Of a stretch of 64,000 nt of DNA, positions 1-8,730 are shown piece by piece. Below the pieces are notes generated by a model, which was not told the DNA's origin, made no database searches, and saw nothing but the letters and a program-made list of their open reading frames with translations. The stretch is taken from contig NZ_JAPAAF010000010.1 of assembly GCF_025907915.1 (NCBI RefSeq), positions 62,001 to 126,000 on the forward strand. Direction: 5' to 3'. Origin of the DNA: Gaoshiqia sediminis. GTDB taxonomy: Bacteria > Bacteroidota > Bacteroidia > Bacteroidales > Prolixibacteraceae. Each line of letters begins with the position of its first letter. The stretch's first letter is position 1. A program made the translations under genes and the position numbers.

Positions 1-21
1 CGGGGAAGAAATAGGCTGTAA

Positions 22-56
22 GATTTCGGATTAGCGATTACTGATCAGGGATTTTA
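22..56. repeat. heptad tandem repeat tract
   Basis: Five units of seven bases that each begin with GAT (GATTTCG, GATTAGC, GATTACT, GATCAGG, GATTTTA). It is one of at least ten tracts in this window with a 7-base period. It lies just beyond the 3-prime end of the DMT permease gene. Confidence 0.7.
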
Positions 57-73
57 TGATTTTTTGGGATACC

Positions 74-105
74 AAAGCCCTTCATTCATTCGGATGAGGG
101 GCTTT
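74..105 (-). terminator. hairpin at end of DMT permease gene
   Basis: AAAGCCC at 74-80 can pair with GGGCTTT at 99-105, and the permease stop codon (86-88) lies in the loop. There is no strong U run after it on the minus strand, so it may be a weak terminator or only an mRNA-stabilising hairpin. Confidence 0.4.
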
Positions 106-1009
106 CTGTTTTCTTCCGTTTCTTTTTCACCACCAACACGGCGCCGGTGAAAACAATAGCCGCACCCAGCAGTGAATACACTGAAAACCGTTCGGCATCT
201 ATCCACGAAACCTGTAATTCGGAAAAGATTCCCATCGTGATGAAGGTAATAATCGGGTTGAGCAGGATGATGATGCTGACTTTGTTGGCTTCGGTGTGGC
301 GTAAGGCCACAGCCAACGAACTGTAGGCTATCAGCGTGTTTAGCCCCAAAAAGATCAGCAAGGCCCACCACACCCATTCCAGTTGAGCAAGCGGGGCAAA
401 ATCGACAAAGGGCAGGTAAACCAGCGCCGGAAACCCAAACAAAAACAGGTTGAGCACCGCCGGGGCATGGCTCTGAACCAGTTTCTTCTGCAGAACAGCA
501 TATATCGACCAAGCCGCCGCTCCGCTCAGGGTAAACAAGTATCCCAGGTTGTACTGGCTCTCCTGACCAATCATCAGCTTGATTTGCTGGCTGTAAAACA
601 GGAGGAAACCGGCAATGGCGAGGACAAAGCCAAACAGTTGCTGAAGGCGAAGCCGCTCTTTGAAAAAAATAACCCCGGCCAACGCAAGCAGAATCGGGCC
701 GGTTTGGATAACCAGCTGGGCATTGCTGGGACTGGTATAGTGGATCCCCAACATAAATCCCAGGTAGTTCCACGAAAGGGCTATGGCGGCAAAAATAAGC
801 AGCAGTGGCGGACGCACCAGGATTTTCAGACTCTGGGGTTTGTGAACCAATTGCCAGACCGATAGCACACTAAAAGCCACGACAAACCGAAACCAAACAA
901 TGGTTTGCGGTTCCACTTTCTGCACGGCCACTTTCAGCGCAATGGCCAAGAAGCCCCAGAAGAAAGCCGTTAGGCAAGCAAATGCGATCCCTTTTTGGTT
1001 GCTGGTCAT
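86..1009 (-). CDS. EamA/DMT family permease
   Basis: This 307-residue protein is almost entirely hydrophobic, with about ten membrane segments in two EamA-type halves. The first half starts FACLTAFFWGFLAIALKVA and the second includes LSGAAAWSIYAVLQKKL. Such drug/metabolite transporter proteins sit in the inner membrane and export or import small metabolites; the substrate cannot be read from the sequence. The C-terminus is basic and cytoplasmic (KKKRKK). The start codon at 1009 lies inside a heptad repeat tract (996-1030), so the first residues MTSNQ are encoded by repeat units and the true start could lie slightly downstream. It is transcribed away from nothing recognisable and is separated from pheT by 250 bases. 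Confidence 0.85.
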   Translation of the reverse strand: MTSNQKGIAFACLTAFFWGFLAIALKVAVQKVEPQTIVWFRFVVAFSVLSVWQLVHKPQSLKILVRPPLLLIFAAIALSWNYLGFMLGIHYTSPSNAQLVIQTGPILLALAGVIFFKERLRLQQLFGFVLAIAGFLLFYSQQIKLMIGQESQYNLGYLFTLSGAAAWSIYAVLQKKLVQSHAPAVLNLFLFGFPALVYLPFVDFAPLAQLEWVWWALLIFLGLNTLIAYSSLAVALRHTEANKVSIIILLNPIITFITMGIFSELQVSWIDAERFSVYSLLGAAIVFTGAVLVVKKKRKKTESPSSE

Positions 1010-1030
1010 TGGTTACTGGTTATTGGTCAT
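996..1030. repeat. heptad tandem repeat tract over permease start
   Basis: Five units TGGTTGC, TGGTCAT, TGGTTAC, TGGTTAT, TGGTCAT with a strict 7-base period. The tract overlaps the first codons of the permease gene (start codon at 1007-1009, minus strand). A weaker continuation of the period is visible at 1094-1114. Confidence 0.75.
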
Positions 1031-1260
1031 TAATTGTCAGTGGGCCTTCGACTCCCCCTTGCGCTTTTTCCTTAGATCATGAATCGTTATTCTGTAATCG
1101 CTAATCCGCTTACCTCATTCCAGGTGACCCGATCATGAAGTCATCAAACCATTTATCACCCCAATCCGATTGGGGGATATCGCTAACCCACCGCTTTCTC
1201 AACCCCGAAGCGGGTTGAACAAAAAAGCCACCGGATAAATTCTGGTGGCTTTCGGATCGT
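1031..1260. other. intergenic region with small hairpins
   Basis: No gene is supported here. It holds a compact inverted repeat at 1159-1175 (CCCCAATC, one base, GATTGGGG), a second at 1202-1217 (AACCCC/GGGTT type) and the pheT terminator. The hairpins could be parts of a dispersed repeat. Confidence 0.5.
1224..1252 (-). terminator. pheT terminator
   Basis: AAAGCCACC and GGTGGCTTT form an inverted repeat just after the pheT stop codon. On the minus strand it is followed by a T run (the A run at 1221-1226), as in an intrinsic terminator. Confidence 0.75.
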
Positions 1261-3714
1261 TTATCTGAGCTGTGCCCCAAGTTCTTTTTCAAAAGTGAAG
1301 ATCAGCTTTTGCATGATTTTGTCAATTTGCTTATCGTTGAGGGTTTTCTCGTCGTCGCGCAGAATGAAGCTGACAGCATACGATTTTTTTCCTTCCGGAA
1401 CGCCTTTGCCTTCATACACATCAAACAAATCAACCAAGCGCAACAATTTACGTTCTGATTTTACGGCCAGATCGCGGATTTGCACAAAGCGGACATTTTT
1501 ATCGATCAACAAGGCGAGATCGCGACGAACTTCCGGGTATTTGGGCAGTTCAGCAAAAAGCGTTTTGTTGTTCTTTTGCTCCAGCAGCAGGTTGTCCATC
1601 AAAAAGTCGGCATAATACACCGGGTTTTCAATTTCAAACTCCTTCAGCAGCTTTTTATGAACGATTCCAAACTCCACCAGCTTGCGGCCGTTGGGGGCCG
1701 AATAGATCAATCCTTCTGCAAAAAAATCGGTGCTTAAGTCTTCCAATTTCAGATTTTCAGCTTTCAATCCTAATTTCAGCAACAGGTTTTCCACATATCC
1801 TTTCAGCTGGAAAAAGCTGCTGCCACTTTGCGGGATGGCCCAGCTTTCGCGTTCTTTTTGTCCCGAAATGAACAGCGCCAGGTGCTCGTCTTCCGAATAA
1901 CTTTTCAGTGGGTTCTCAACCAACTCGGCGCCGGTAGTGTGGTAGCAATTGCCAAACTCGTACAGTCGCAGGTCGCCGTTGCGGCGGTTGGCATTGTAGG
2001 CGATGGCTTCCAGTCCGCCAAACAGCAACGTTTGACGCATGCTGCCCAGGTCGGCGCTCAAGGGGTTAAACAGCTTCACCGTATGTTCTGCAGATAAGCT
2101 CTCTCGATTTTCGTAGTACGAGGTTTTGGTGAGCGAATTCGACCAGATTTCGTTGAAGCCCTGAGCCGAAAGCATGTCGGCCATCAGGTTGCGCACCTTC
2201 ACCGGATCCGGTTTTACCGAATATTGCAGCGAAGCATTCACCTGGGTAGGAATTTCAATGTTGTTGTACCCATAGATGCGCAAAATTTCTTCAATCACGT
2301 CGGCCTCGCGTTTCACGTCCACGCGGTAGGGAGGCACGGCCAGCGAAAGACCGGTTTCGGTTTCGCTTTCAATCTTGATTTCCAGCGCGGTCAAAATATT
2401 TTTGATGGTTTCGGCGCCCAGGTCTTTTCCGATCATCCGCTTGATGTTGACGTAAGTAACGTCAAATTTAAAATCCTCGATTGGCGTTGGATAAATGTCC
2501 ACAATGTCGGACGAGATTTTTCCGCCAGCCACTTCTTTGATCAGCAGGGCAGCGCGTTTCAGGGCGTAAATGACGCCGTTGGGGTCGGTGCCGCGCTCGA
2601 AACGGAAGGATGCATCGGTATTCAAACCGTGGCGGCGGGCAGTCTTCCGGATGAAAACCGGGTCGAAACAGGCCGACTCCAGGAAAATGTTTTTGGTTTC
2701 ATCTTTCACGCCCGATTTGATACCGCCAAACACACCGCCGATACACATGGCCTCTTCCGTGTTGCAGATCATCAGGTCGTCCTGATGAAGTTCGCGCTCC
2801 ACCTCGTCGAGGGTGGTGAATTTGGTTCCGGCCGGCATGGTTTTCACCAACACTTTTCTCCCGGTAATTTCGTCGGCATCAAACGCGTGGAGGGGCTGGC
2901 CACATTCAAACAGCACGTAGTTGGTCACATCCACCACATTGTTGATCGGGTTCAGGCCAATCGCTTTCATCCGGTTTTTCAGCCAGTCGGGCGATTCTTT
3001 GATTTCCACCCCGCTGATGGTCACTCCTGCATAGCGCGGGCAGGCTTCGGGATTGAGCACCTCAACCGGGATTTGCAGCGAGTGGTCGTCCACGCAGAAA
3101 GCCTCCACCGAAGGCCTTTTATAATGAATATCCTGTGTTTTTTTCAGGAAGGCGGCCAGGTCGCGGGCCACGCCGATGTGCGAGGCGCTGTCGATGCGGT
3201 TGGGCGTCAGGTCCACCTCGATGGAGTAGTCGGACTCCACCTTGAAATACGTGCTGGCAGGCGTTCCCACCACGGCATCGCCGGGCAGCACCATGATACC
3301 GGCATGGTCGTGTCCCAGGCCAATTTCATCCTCGGCACTGATCATCCCTTCCGAAACTTCACCGCGGATTTTTGATTTTTTAATTTGAAATTCGTTGTCT
3401 CCGTCATACAGGGTTGTGCCGACTGTGGCCACCACTACCTTTTGTCCGGCCGCCACATTGGGCGCTCCGCAAACGATGGGCAGAATTTCGCCGTTGCCCA
3501 CATCCACCGTAGTTTTGCTGAGATGGTCGGAGTTAGGGTGTTTTTCGCAGGTAAGCACCTGTCCGATCACCAGGCCGCGCAGCCCCCCTTTGATGCTTTC
3601 AACTTCGTCAATGCTGCCCACTTCCAGGCCAATCTGCGTGAGGATGTTCTCCAGGTCTTTCGGTTGCAGGTCGGTGTCAATGTAGTCTTTCAACCACTTG
3701 TATGAAATATTCAT
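1261..3714 (-). CDS. pheT: phenylalanine--tRNA ligase beta subunit
   Basis: PheT forms the alpha2-beta2 phenylalanyl-tRNA synthetase with PheS in the cytoplasm and carries tRNA binding and editing functions. The 817-residue length fits the family. In order it shows the N-terminal PheT core starting MNISYKWLKDYID, the EMAP-like tRNA-binding domain (about 40-155, with EKHPNSDHL and VCGAPNV), the B3/B4 editing region (about 210-390), the B5 domain (about 410-480) and a C-terminal ferredoxin-like anticodon-binding domain (about 720-817, starting near PKYPEVRRDLALLID). pheS is not adjacent, so the two subunits are encoded apart. A promoter of the Bacteroidota type lies 36 bases upstream and a terminator follows. 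Confidence 0.97.
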   Translation of the reverse strand: MNISYKWLKDYIDTDLQPKDLENILTQIGLEVGSIDEVESIKGGLRGLVIGQVLTCEKHPNSDHLSKTTVDVGNGEILPIVCGAPNVAAGQKVVVATVGTTLYDGDNEFQIKKSKIRGEVSEGMISAEDEIGLGHDHAGIMVLPGDAVVGTPASTYFKVESDYSIEVDLTPNRIDSASHIGVARDLAAFLKKTQDIHYKRPSVEAFCVDDHSLQIPVEVLNPEACPRYAGVTISGVEIKESPDWLKNRMKAIGLNPINNVVDVTNYVLFECGQPLHAFDADEITGRKVLVKTMPAGTKFTTLDEVERELHQDDLMICNTEEAMCIGGVFGGIKSGVKDETKNIFLESACFDPVFIRKTARRHGLNTDASFRFERGTDPNGVIYALKRAALLIKEVAGGKISSDIVDIYPTPIEDFKFDVTYVNIKRMIGKDLGAETIKNILTALEIKIESETETGLSLAVPPYRVDVKREADVIEEILRIYGYNNIEIPTQVNASLQYSVKPDPVKVRNLMADMLSAQGFNEIWSNSLTKTSYYENRESLSAEHTVKLFNPLSADLGSMRQTLLFGGLEAIAYNANRRNGDLRLYEFGNCYHTTGAELVENPLKSYSEDEHLALFISGQKERESWAIPQSGSSFFQLKGYVENLLLKLGLKAENLKLEDLSTDFFAEGLIYSAPNGRKLVEFGIVHKKLLKEFEIENPVYYADFLMDNLLLEQKNNKTLFAELPKYPEVRRDLALLIDKNVRFVQIRDLAVKSERKLLRLVDLFDVYEGKGVPEGKKSYAVSFILRDDEKTLNDKQIDKIMQKLIFTFEKELGAQLR

Positions 3715-3749
3715 AATGCAATGCTTTTTTGCTGAGGTTCAGAGAGCGA

Positions 3750-3779
3750 CAAAAGTAAGCATTTTTTGGCTGGAGCAAA
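3750..3779 (-). promoter_or_regulatory. pheT promoter
   Basis: Reading the minus strand, TTTG (3779-3776), 18 bases, then TACTTTTG (3757-3750) match the Bacteroidota sigma factor consensus TTTG / TAnnTTTG. The start codon follows 36 bases downstream. Confidence 0.7.
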
Positions 3780-3799
3780 AGACGATCCGATTAGAATTG

Positions 3800-4106
3800 C
3801 AGGGAAATCGTCTTTAAGATATAGTTCACCGGTTCAATGCGCACATGCTCAAAAACGTCAAATGGCAGAGGCGTTTCCGACAGATGCAGGATAAGTTAAT
3901 ATGGGCGTTCCACGGGGCAATGGCACGTTGGTTACGACGTGTCGTGACCAACGTGGCTTTCCCGTTTTGGGGCGTTTCGGATTTTATCCGGCGTGTAAGG
4001 GCACGGCATGCCGTGGCCGGACGAATGGTGATGAGCTTAAAAGGTCAGTTTAATATCTTCTCTTTGAAAGGACAGCATTATTCATTCCGAAAAGTGATTT
4101 CACTGG
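3800..4106. repeat. structured repeat element, copy 1
   Basis: This copy is bounded by imperfect inverted termini: CAGGGAAATCG at 3800-3810 and a decayed AGTGATTTCACTGG near 4093-4106. Inside are a hairpin at 3925-3954 (ACGTTGGT with ACCAACGT, extended to GGTTACGAC with GTCGTGACC) and a palindrome CACGGCATGCCGTG at 4002-4015. It is a direct repeat of 4150-4455 with a period of 350 bases. A 95-codon open frame crosses it, but a 1-base length difference between copies breaks the shared frame, so it is treated as noncoding. It could be a MITE-like element or a structured RNA. Confidence 0.8.
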
Positions 4107-4149
4107 GGGTGAATTGCAGGGCTGGAGAGTAATTGCAAGGGCAACCCGG

Positions 4150-4455
4150 CAGGGAAATCGTCTTTAAAATATAGTTCACCGGTTCAATGCGCACATGCTC
4201 AAAAACGCCAAATGGCAGAAGCGTTCCCGACAGATGCAGGATAAGTTAATATGGGCGTTCCACGGGGCAATGGCATGTTGGTCACGACGTGTCGTGACCG
4301 TACGTGACTTTCCCTTTTTAGGGCGTTTCGGATTTTATCCGGCGTGTAAGGCCACGGTATGCCGTGGCAGAACGGGTGGTGACGACCTTAAAAGAGCAGT
4401 TTAACATCTTCTAATAGAAAGAATGGCATTTAATTCCTAAAAGCGATTTCCCTGG
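4150..4455. repeat. structured repeat element, copy 2
   Basis: This second copy begins with CAGGGAAATCG (4150-4160) and ends with CGATTTCCCTGG (4444-4455), which are clean inverted termini of 11 bases. The inner hairpins are kept: GGTCACGAC with GTCGTGACC (4280-4299) and GCCACGG with CCGTGGC around TATG (4351-4368). Compared with copy 1, several changes keep or improve pairing inside the stems. It lies 130 bases upstream of the M3 peptidase gene, whose TACTTTTG box (4495-4502) follows directly. Confidence 0.8.
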
Positions 4456-4586
4456 ACAGCCAGAGGATTGTATTATTTTAGCCTTTTGCCATTTTACTTT
4501 TGCCTGCCTCGAACTAACATTTGTCAGGGAATTCGCGGCGGAGTTTTTGTATTTTTCGGGCCGAAATTCCAAAATCCAATCGTTAT

Positions 4587-6698
4587 ATGAAGAAAATTAC
4601 TCCAACTCTTGTTGTATTAGTGGCTACTTTTGTGGCTTGTAATTCAACTAAAGAGACGAAAACAGACATGCAAAACCCATTTTTTGCGGCTTACGAAACG
4701 CCGTTCCAGGTACCGCCATTCGACCAGATCAAAGAGGAACATTACCTGCCTACTGTGGAAGAAGGCATTAAACAACACGAACAGGAAATTGCGGCAATTA
4801 CTGCCAATACCGAAGCGCCCACTTTTGAAAACACGATTTTACCCTTCGACGAATCGGGTGATTTGCTGCGTCGGGTAGATGCCGTTTTTGGCAACCTGAA
4901 CTCGGCCAATACCAACGAACAGATGCAGGCACTGGCCCGCGAAATCTATCCGAAGATGACGGCCCACGAAGACAACGTGATGCTGAACAAGGCCTTGTTT
5001 GAGCGGGTGAAAGCGGTGTACGAACAGCGCGAGGGAGCTGGTTTTGATGCCGAGCAAATGCGTGTGGTTGAAAAATATTACCAGGATTTTGTGCGCAACG
5101 GCGCTAACCTGTCCGATGAGGATCAGGCCAAACTGCGTGAGCTGAATCAGGAACTCTCGAAGCTGAGCCTTCAGTTTAGCGAAAACCTGCTGGCCGAAAC
5201 CAACAAGAATTTTCAGCTGGTGGTGGACAACGAAGCCGACCTGAAAGGCTTGCCCGAAGGCGTAATTTCGGCAGCAGCCGATGAGGCTAAAAAAAGCGGG
5301 TTGGACGGCAAATGGGTGTTCACACTGCAAAAACCCAGCCTGATCCCATTCCTGCAATATGCCGAAAACCGCGATCTGCGGGAGAAAATTTACCGTGGCT
5401 ATTTTATGCGCGGCGACAATAACAACGAGTTCGACAACAAGGAGATTATCTCCAAAATGGTTGAGCTGCGCGATGAGAAGGCCCGGCTGCTCGGCTTCGA
5501 AAACCATGCTGCCTATGTGATTGATGTAAACATGGCCAAAACACCGGAAAATGTGTACGATTTCCTGTATAAACTATGGAAACCGGCATTGGACGTTGCC
5601 AAAAAGGAGCGGGCTGAAATGCAATCCATCATTAAAAACGAGGGTAACAACTTCGAGCTGGCTTCGTGGGATTGGTGGTATTATGCCGAAAAGCTGCGCA
5701 AGCAAAAGTACGACTTGGACGAAGAAGAAACCAAGCCCTATTTCAGCCTCGACAACGTTCGGGAAGGAATTTTCTACGTATCGAACCAACTCTATGGCAT
5801 TCAATTTGAACGGCGCACGGACATTCCGGTTTATCATCCCGAAGTGGAAGCCTGGGAGGTAAAAGAAGCGGATGGCTCGCATGTGGGTGTGTTGTATATG
5901 GACTTCCACCCGAGAGACGGCAAACGCGTGGGCGCCTGGAATACCGGCTTCCGCGACCAAGCCTACAAAGACGGCCAAAAAGTGCAGTACCCGATCACCT
6001 CGATCGTGTGCAACTTCACCCGACCGAGCGGCGACCTGCCGGCCTTGCTCACGTTTGATGAGGTGACCACCTTCTTCCACGAGTTTGGCCATGCCCTGCA
6101 CGGCTTGTTTACCGATGGCCCGTACCAGCGCACTGCCGGTCGTGTGCCGCGCGACTTTGTGGAGCTGCCTTCGCAGATCATGGAAAACTGGGCCGCCGAA
6201 CCGGAAGTATTGAAGGTTTACGCCAAACATTATAAAACCGGCGAGGTGATACCGGAAGCGCTGGTTCAGAAAATCGTAAACAGCGGACATTTCAATCAAG
6301 GGTTTGCCACGGTGGAATACCTGGCCGCTTCGGTGTTGGATATGGATTGGCACACACAGGAATTTTCCGGCGATGTAAACGCGTTCGAAAAAACGTCGAT
6401 GGAGCGCATCGGACTGATCGACGAAATTATTCCGCGCTACCGGAGCACTTATTTCTCACATATTTTCAGCGGAGGTTATTCGGCCGGCTACTATGTGTAC
6501 ATCTGGGCTGCCGTGCTGGACACCGATGCTTTCCATGCATTCAAGGAATCGGGCGATTTGTTTAATGCGGAGCTGGCTGCCAAATTCCGCACATTGCTGG
6601 CCAAGTCGGGCTCGGACGAAGGCATGACAATTTACCGGAATTTCCGGGGGCAAGATCCGTCAACAGAGCCTTTGCTCGAAAAGCGTGGCTTGAAATAA
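4587..6698 (+). CDS. M3 family metallopeptidase (Dcp-like) lipoprotein
   Basis: This 703-residue zinc peptidase belongs to the thimet oligopeptidase/peptidyl-dipeptidase Dcp group, which trims short peptides. The zinc motif HEFGH is in TTFFHEFGHALHGLF in the second half, with further family blocks around ENWAAEP and HIFSGGYSAGYYVYIWA. I chose the ATG at 4587 because it gives a lipoprotein signal (basic MKK, hydrophobic stretch, lipobox ending at Cys17 in VATFVAC) and follows a TACTTTTG box. A TTG 66 bases upstream would only add a non-signal extension. The protein is probably anchored in the cell envelope and works in the periplasm on peptide scavenging. Confidence 0.93.
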   Translation: MKKITPTLVVLVATFVACNSTKETKTDMQNPFFAAYETPFQVPPFDQIKEEHYLPTVEEGIKQHEQEIAAITANTEAPTFENTILPFDESGDLLRRVDAVFGNLNSANTNEQMQALAREIYPKMTAHEDNVMLNKALFERVKAVYEQREGAGFDAEQMRVVEKYYQDFVRNGANLSDEDQAKLRELNQELSKLSLQFSENLLAETNKNFQLVVDNEADLKGLPEGVISAAADEAKKSGLDGKWVFTLQKPSLIPFLQYAENRDLREKIYRGYFMRGDNNNEFDNKEIISKMVELRDEKARLLGFENHAAYVIDVNMAKTPENVYDFLYKLWKPALDVAKKERAEMQSIIKNEGNNFELASWDWWYYAEKLRKQKYDLDEEETKPYFSLDNVREGIFYVSNQLYGIQFERRTDIPVYHPEVEAWEVKEADGSHVGVLYMDFHPRDGKRVGAWNTGFRDQAYKDGQKVQYPITSIVCNFTRPSGDLPALLTFDEVTTFFHEFGHALHGLFTDGPYQRTAGRVPRDFVELPSQIMENWAAEPEVLKVYAKHYKTGEVIPEALVQKIVNSGHFNQGFATVEYLAASVLDMDWHTQEFSGDVNAFEKTSMERIGLIDEIIPRYRSTYFSHIFSGGYSAGYYVYIWAAVLDTDAFHAFKESGDLFNAELAAKFRTLLAKSGSDEGMTIYRNFRGQDPSTEPLLEKRGLK

Positions 6699-6731
6699 TC
6701 AAAACAAACACAAATAGCATTATGGGAGAGA

Positions 6732-6762
6732 GGGTTCCGGAGATTTCCGGGCCCTTTTTTTT
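6732..6762 (+). terminator. terminator after M3 peptidase
   Basis: A GC-rich hairpin (CCGGA with TCCGG, flanked by GGG and CCC) is followed by a run of eight T on the plus strand. Confidence 0.7.
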
Positions 6763-7146
6763 GATGTATTTTTCGGGCTTTTCTCATGGTCAAGCTACAA
6801 GGCCTTTCTGCTTGTCAAGAAGAGCTACGGCCTACTGGCGACCAAACTAACACCCAAGATAATTCCGTCCGGAAGGGAAGGGTGCGCCCCCGATGCCGAT
6901 GTGAAATTGACGGAAATAAACCTGAAAAACTGCATAGAAACTTGAAAATCAATGGAGCTGATTTGGTTCGGCCATGTCTGTAAGTTAACTAGTATTGTCA
7001 CCCACAAAATAGACACAGGAACTACAACTCATACACACCGAACAGGAACAGACAGCAACTTTATCCGTTTGATAATTTCGGACTTAAAGCTGATTTGGAC
7101 ACCAAAATTAAAAAAAACCGGTATTGACAATTTGCACGAATAAAAA

Positions 7147-7186
7147 AATCCGGGAGGTCCTGCACCAAGCAAAACCATCCCGGATT
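7147..7186 (-). terminator. exuT terminator
   Basis: AATCCGGGA at 7147-7155 pairs with TCCCGGATT at 7178-7186. On the minus strand the stem is followed by a T run, and it lies 32 bases after the exuT stop codon. Confidence 0.7.
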
Positions 7187-7217
7187 TTATTTTAACCGTT
7201 AATTCGTCCTAATAAAA

Positions 7218-8681
7218 TTAAGTCAGGTCGGTAATTGGTTTGTATTTCGGGACCAATGCTTTCATCACGACCCAGCCAATCAGGTAAGCAATGGCACAGA
7301 TACAGAAAATGATGAAATAACCGGACTCTACACCTTTAAACCCGAAGAAGCTCATTTCGGTTTCGCGGGCAAAATCGAACAATACGCCGGAGCCTTTATT
7401 GATCACCACAGAACCTAAACCACCAGCCAAACCGCCAATACCGGTAATGGTAGCGATAGCAGCTTTCGGGAACATGTCGCCAACCGTTGAGAAGATGTTG
7501 GCCGACCAAGCCTGGTGTGCCGCACCGGCAATACCGATGATAACAATGGGGAACCAGTATGAAAAATGTCCTAAGGGTTGTGCAACTACAGCCAGCAGCG
7601 GGAAGAACGCAAAAATCAACATCGACTTCATACGGCCGGCATAAGGGTGCATTCCTTGTTTTTCGACAAAGTAAGTAGGCAGCCAGCCACCGATGATCGA
7701 AAGCAGTGTAATGGCATACAGAACAAACAGACCAAGCTGGGCTTTGGGATCAGATGATTCGAGTCCGTAAACCGAACTCAGGTAAGCCGGTGTCCAGAAC
7801 AGGTAGAACCACCACACACCGTCAGTCATAAACTTACCAAAGGCAAAAGCCCAGGTTTGCTTGTAGCGCAGGCATTTCCGGAAGCTGATCCGCTTTCCGG
7901 CAGCCAGTCTTTTGGCTTCCGATGCTGCTTCATCAGCATCATGATCCTGGTTGATGTAGGCCAATTCAGAACCATTTACACGGGGGTGATGCTCCGGCTT
8001 ATGGTAGCCAATCTGCCACCAGATCATCCAAAGAAAACCGAGGGCGCCAATCACAATGAAAGCTGACTCCCAGCCCCAATGTTTAGCAATCAACGGAATA
8101 GTGATCGGGGCGGCAAGTGCGCCCACCGTAGCACCGGCATTAAAAATACTGGTTGCATAGGCACGGTCTTTTTTGGGAAAATATTCAGCGGTTGTCTTAA
8201 TAGCTGCCGGGAAGTTACCCGCTTCACCTATTGCCAATACAAGACGAGCAAAGATGAACAAGACCACGCTCACGTTCAATACCCGGGCAACATCCTCCAC
8301 TCCTTCGATGATGTGACGGGCTTCGGCAAAACCAACAAACCAGTTGCCGGTAAGAATACCAGAAGTCGCGATTCCGCAAAATGCGTGAAGCACAGCGCCA
8401 ACAGACCAGATACCAATGGCCCAGTGAAAACCTTTTTTGGTGTCCAACCAGTCGATAAACCGACCGGCCAAGACCAGGCTGATGGCGTAGAAGAGAGAGA
8501 ACAGGGAAGTTATCGTTCCATAATCACTGTCAGTCCAGTGGAACTCTGGTGCGATAAAGTCTTTCCAGGTTAGCGATAACACCTGGCGGTCCAGGTAGTT
8601 AATGGTTGTTGCCATGAAGAGCATGCCAACAATTGTCCATCGGTACTTGGACATCTTCTCGTTAATTGTATTCAAAGACAT
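7218..8681 (-). CDS. exuT: MFS hexuronate transporter
   Basis: The 487-residue protein belongs to the anion:cation symporter branch of the major facilitator superfamily, with twelve membrane segments. The start (KYRWTIVGMLFMATTINYLD, a typical ExuT/GudP opening), the charged loop after segment six (about 240-265) and FPAAIKTTAEYFPKKDRA after segment four support uptake of hexuronates with protons. It is the last gene of the minus-strand series uxaE, uxaC, kdgK, eda, exuT, 49 bases after eda, which supports galacturonate or glucuronate as substrate. An aldonate substrate cannot be excluded from sequence alone. A terminator follows. Confidence 0.88.
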   Translation of the reverse strand: MSLNTINEKMSKYRWTIVGMLFMATTINYLDRQVLSLTWKDFIAPEFHWTDSDYGTITSLFSLFYAISLVLAGRFIDWLDTKKGFHWAIGIWSVGAVLHAFCGIATSGILTGNWFVGFAEARHIIEGVEDVARVLNVSVVLFIFARLVLAIGEAGNFPAAIKTTAEYFPKKDRAYATSIFNAGATVGALAAPITIPLIAKHWGWESAFIVIGALGFLWMIWWQIGYHKPEHHPRVNGSELAYINQDHDADEAASEAKRLAAGKRISFRKCLRYKQTWAFAFGKFMTDGVWWFYLFWTPAYLSSVYGLESSDPKAQLGLFVLYAITLLSIIGGWLPTYFVEKQGMHPYAGRMKSMLIFAFFPLLAVVAQPLGHFSYWFPIVIIGIAGAAHQAWSANIFSTVGDMFPKAAIATITGIGGLAGGLGSVVINKGSGVLFDFARETEMSFFGFKGVESGYFIIFCICAIAYLIGWVVMKALVPKYKPITDLT

Positions 8682-8730
8682 AACAAATTTTAAATATTAC
8701 TACTAGGTTTAATTGCTTATTGGTGTAAAC

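Larger units (their letters stand above)
6699..7217. other. 519-base intergenic region without recognised gene
   Basis: Apart from the terminator hairpins at both ends I see nothing that I can name. Short open frames on either strand (up to about 65 codons) have no recognisable domain, signal peptide or start context. It may be a decayed gene or a long untranslated region. Confidence 0.5.

Noticed and set aside
1110-1292. A 60-codon open frame between the permease and pheT
   Set aside because: It overlaps the pheT terminator and the end of pheT and has no start context or domain.
2224-3375. A 383-codon open frame on the plus strand
   Set aside because: It is antisense to pheT, rich in His, Phe and Gly, with no domain; a codon-bias shadow of a real gene.
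3845-4404. Two similar open frames of 95 and 69 codons starting MLKNxKWQ
   Set aside because: They follow the tandem structured element, and a 1-base indel shifts the frame between copies, so the shared protein sequence ends halfway. The hairpins and inverted termini explain the conservation better.
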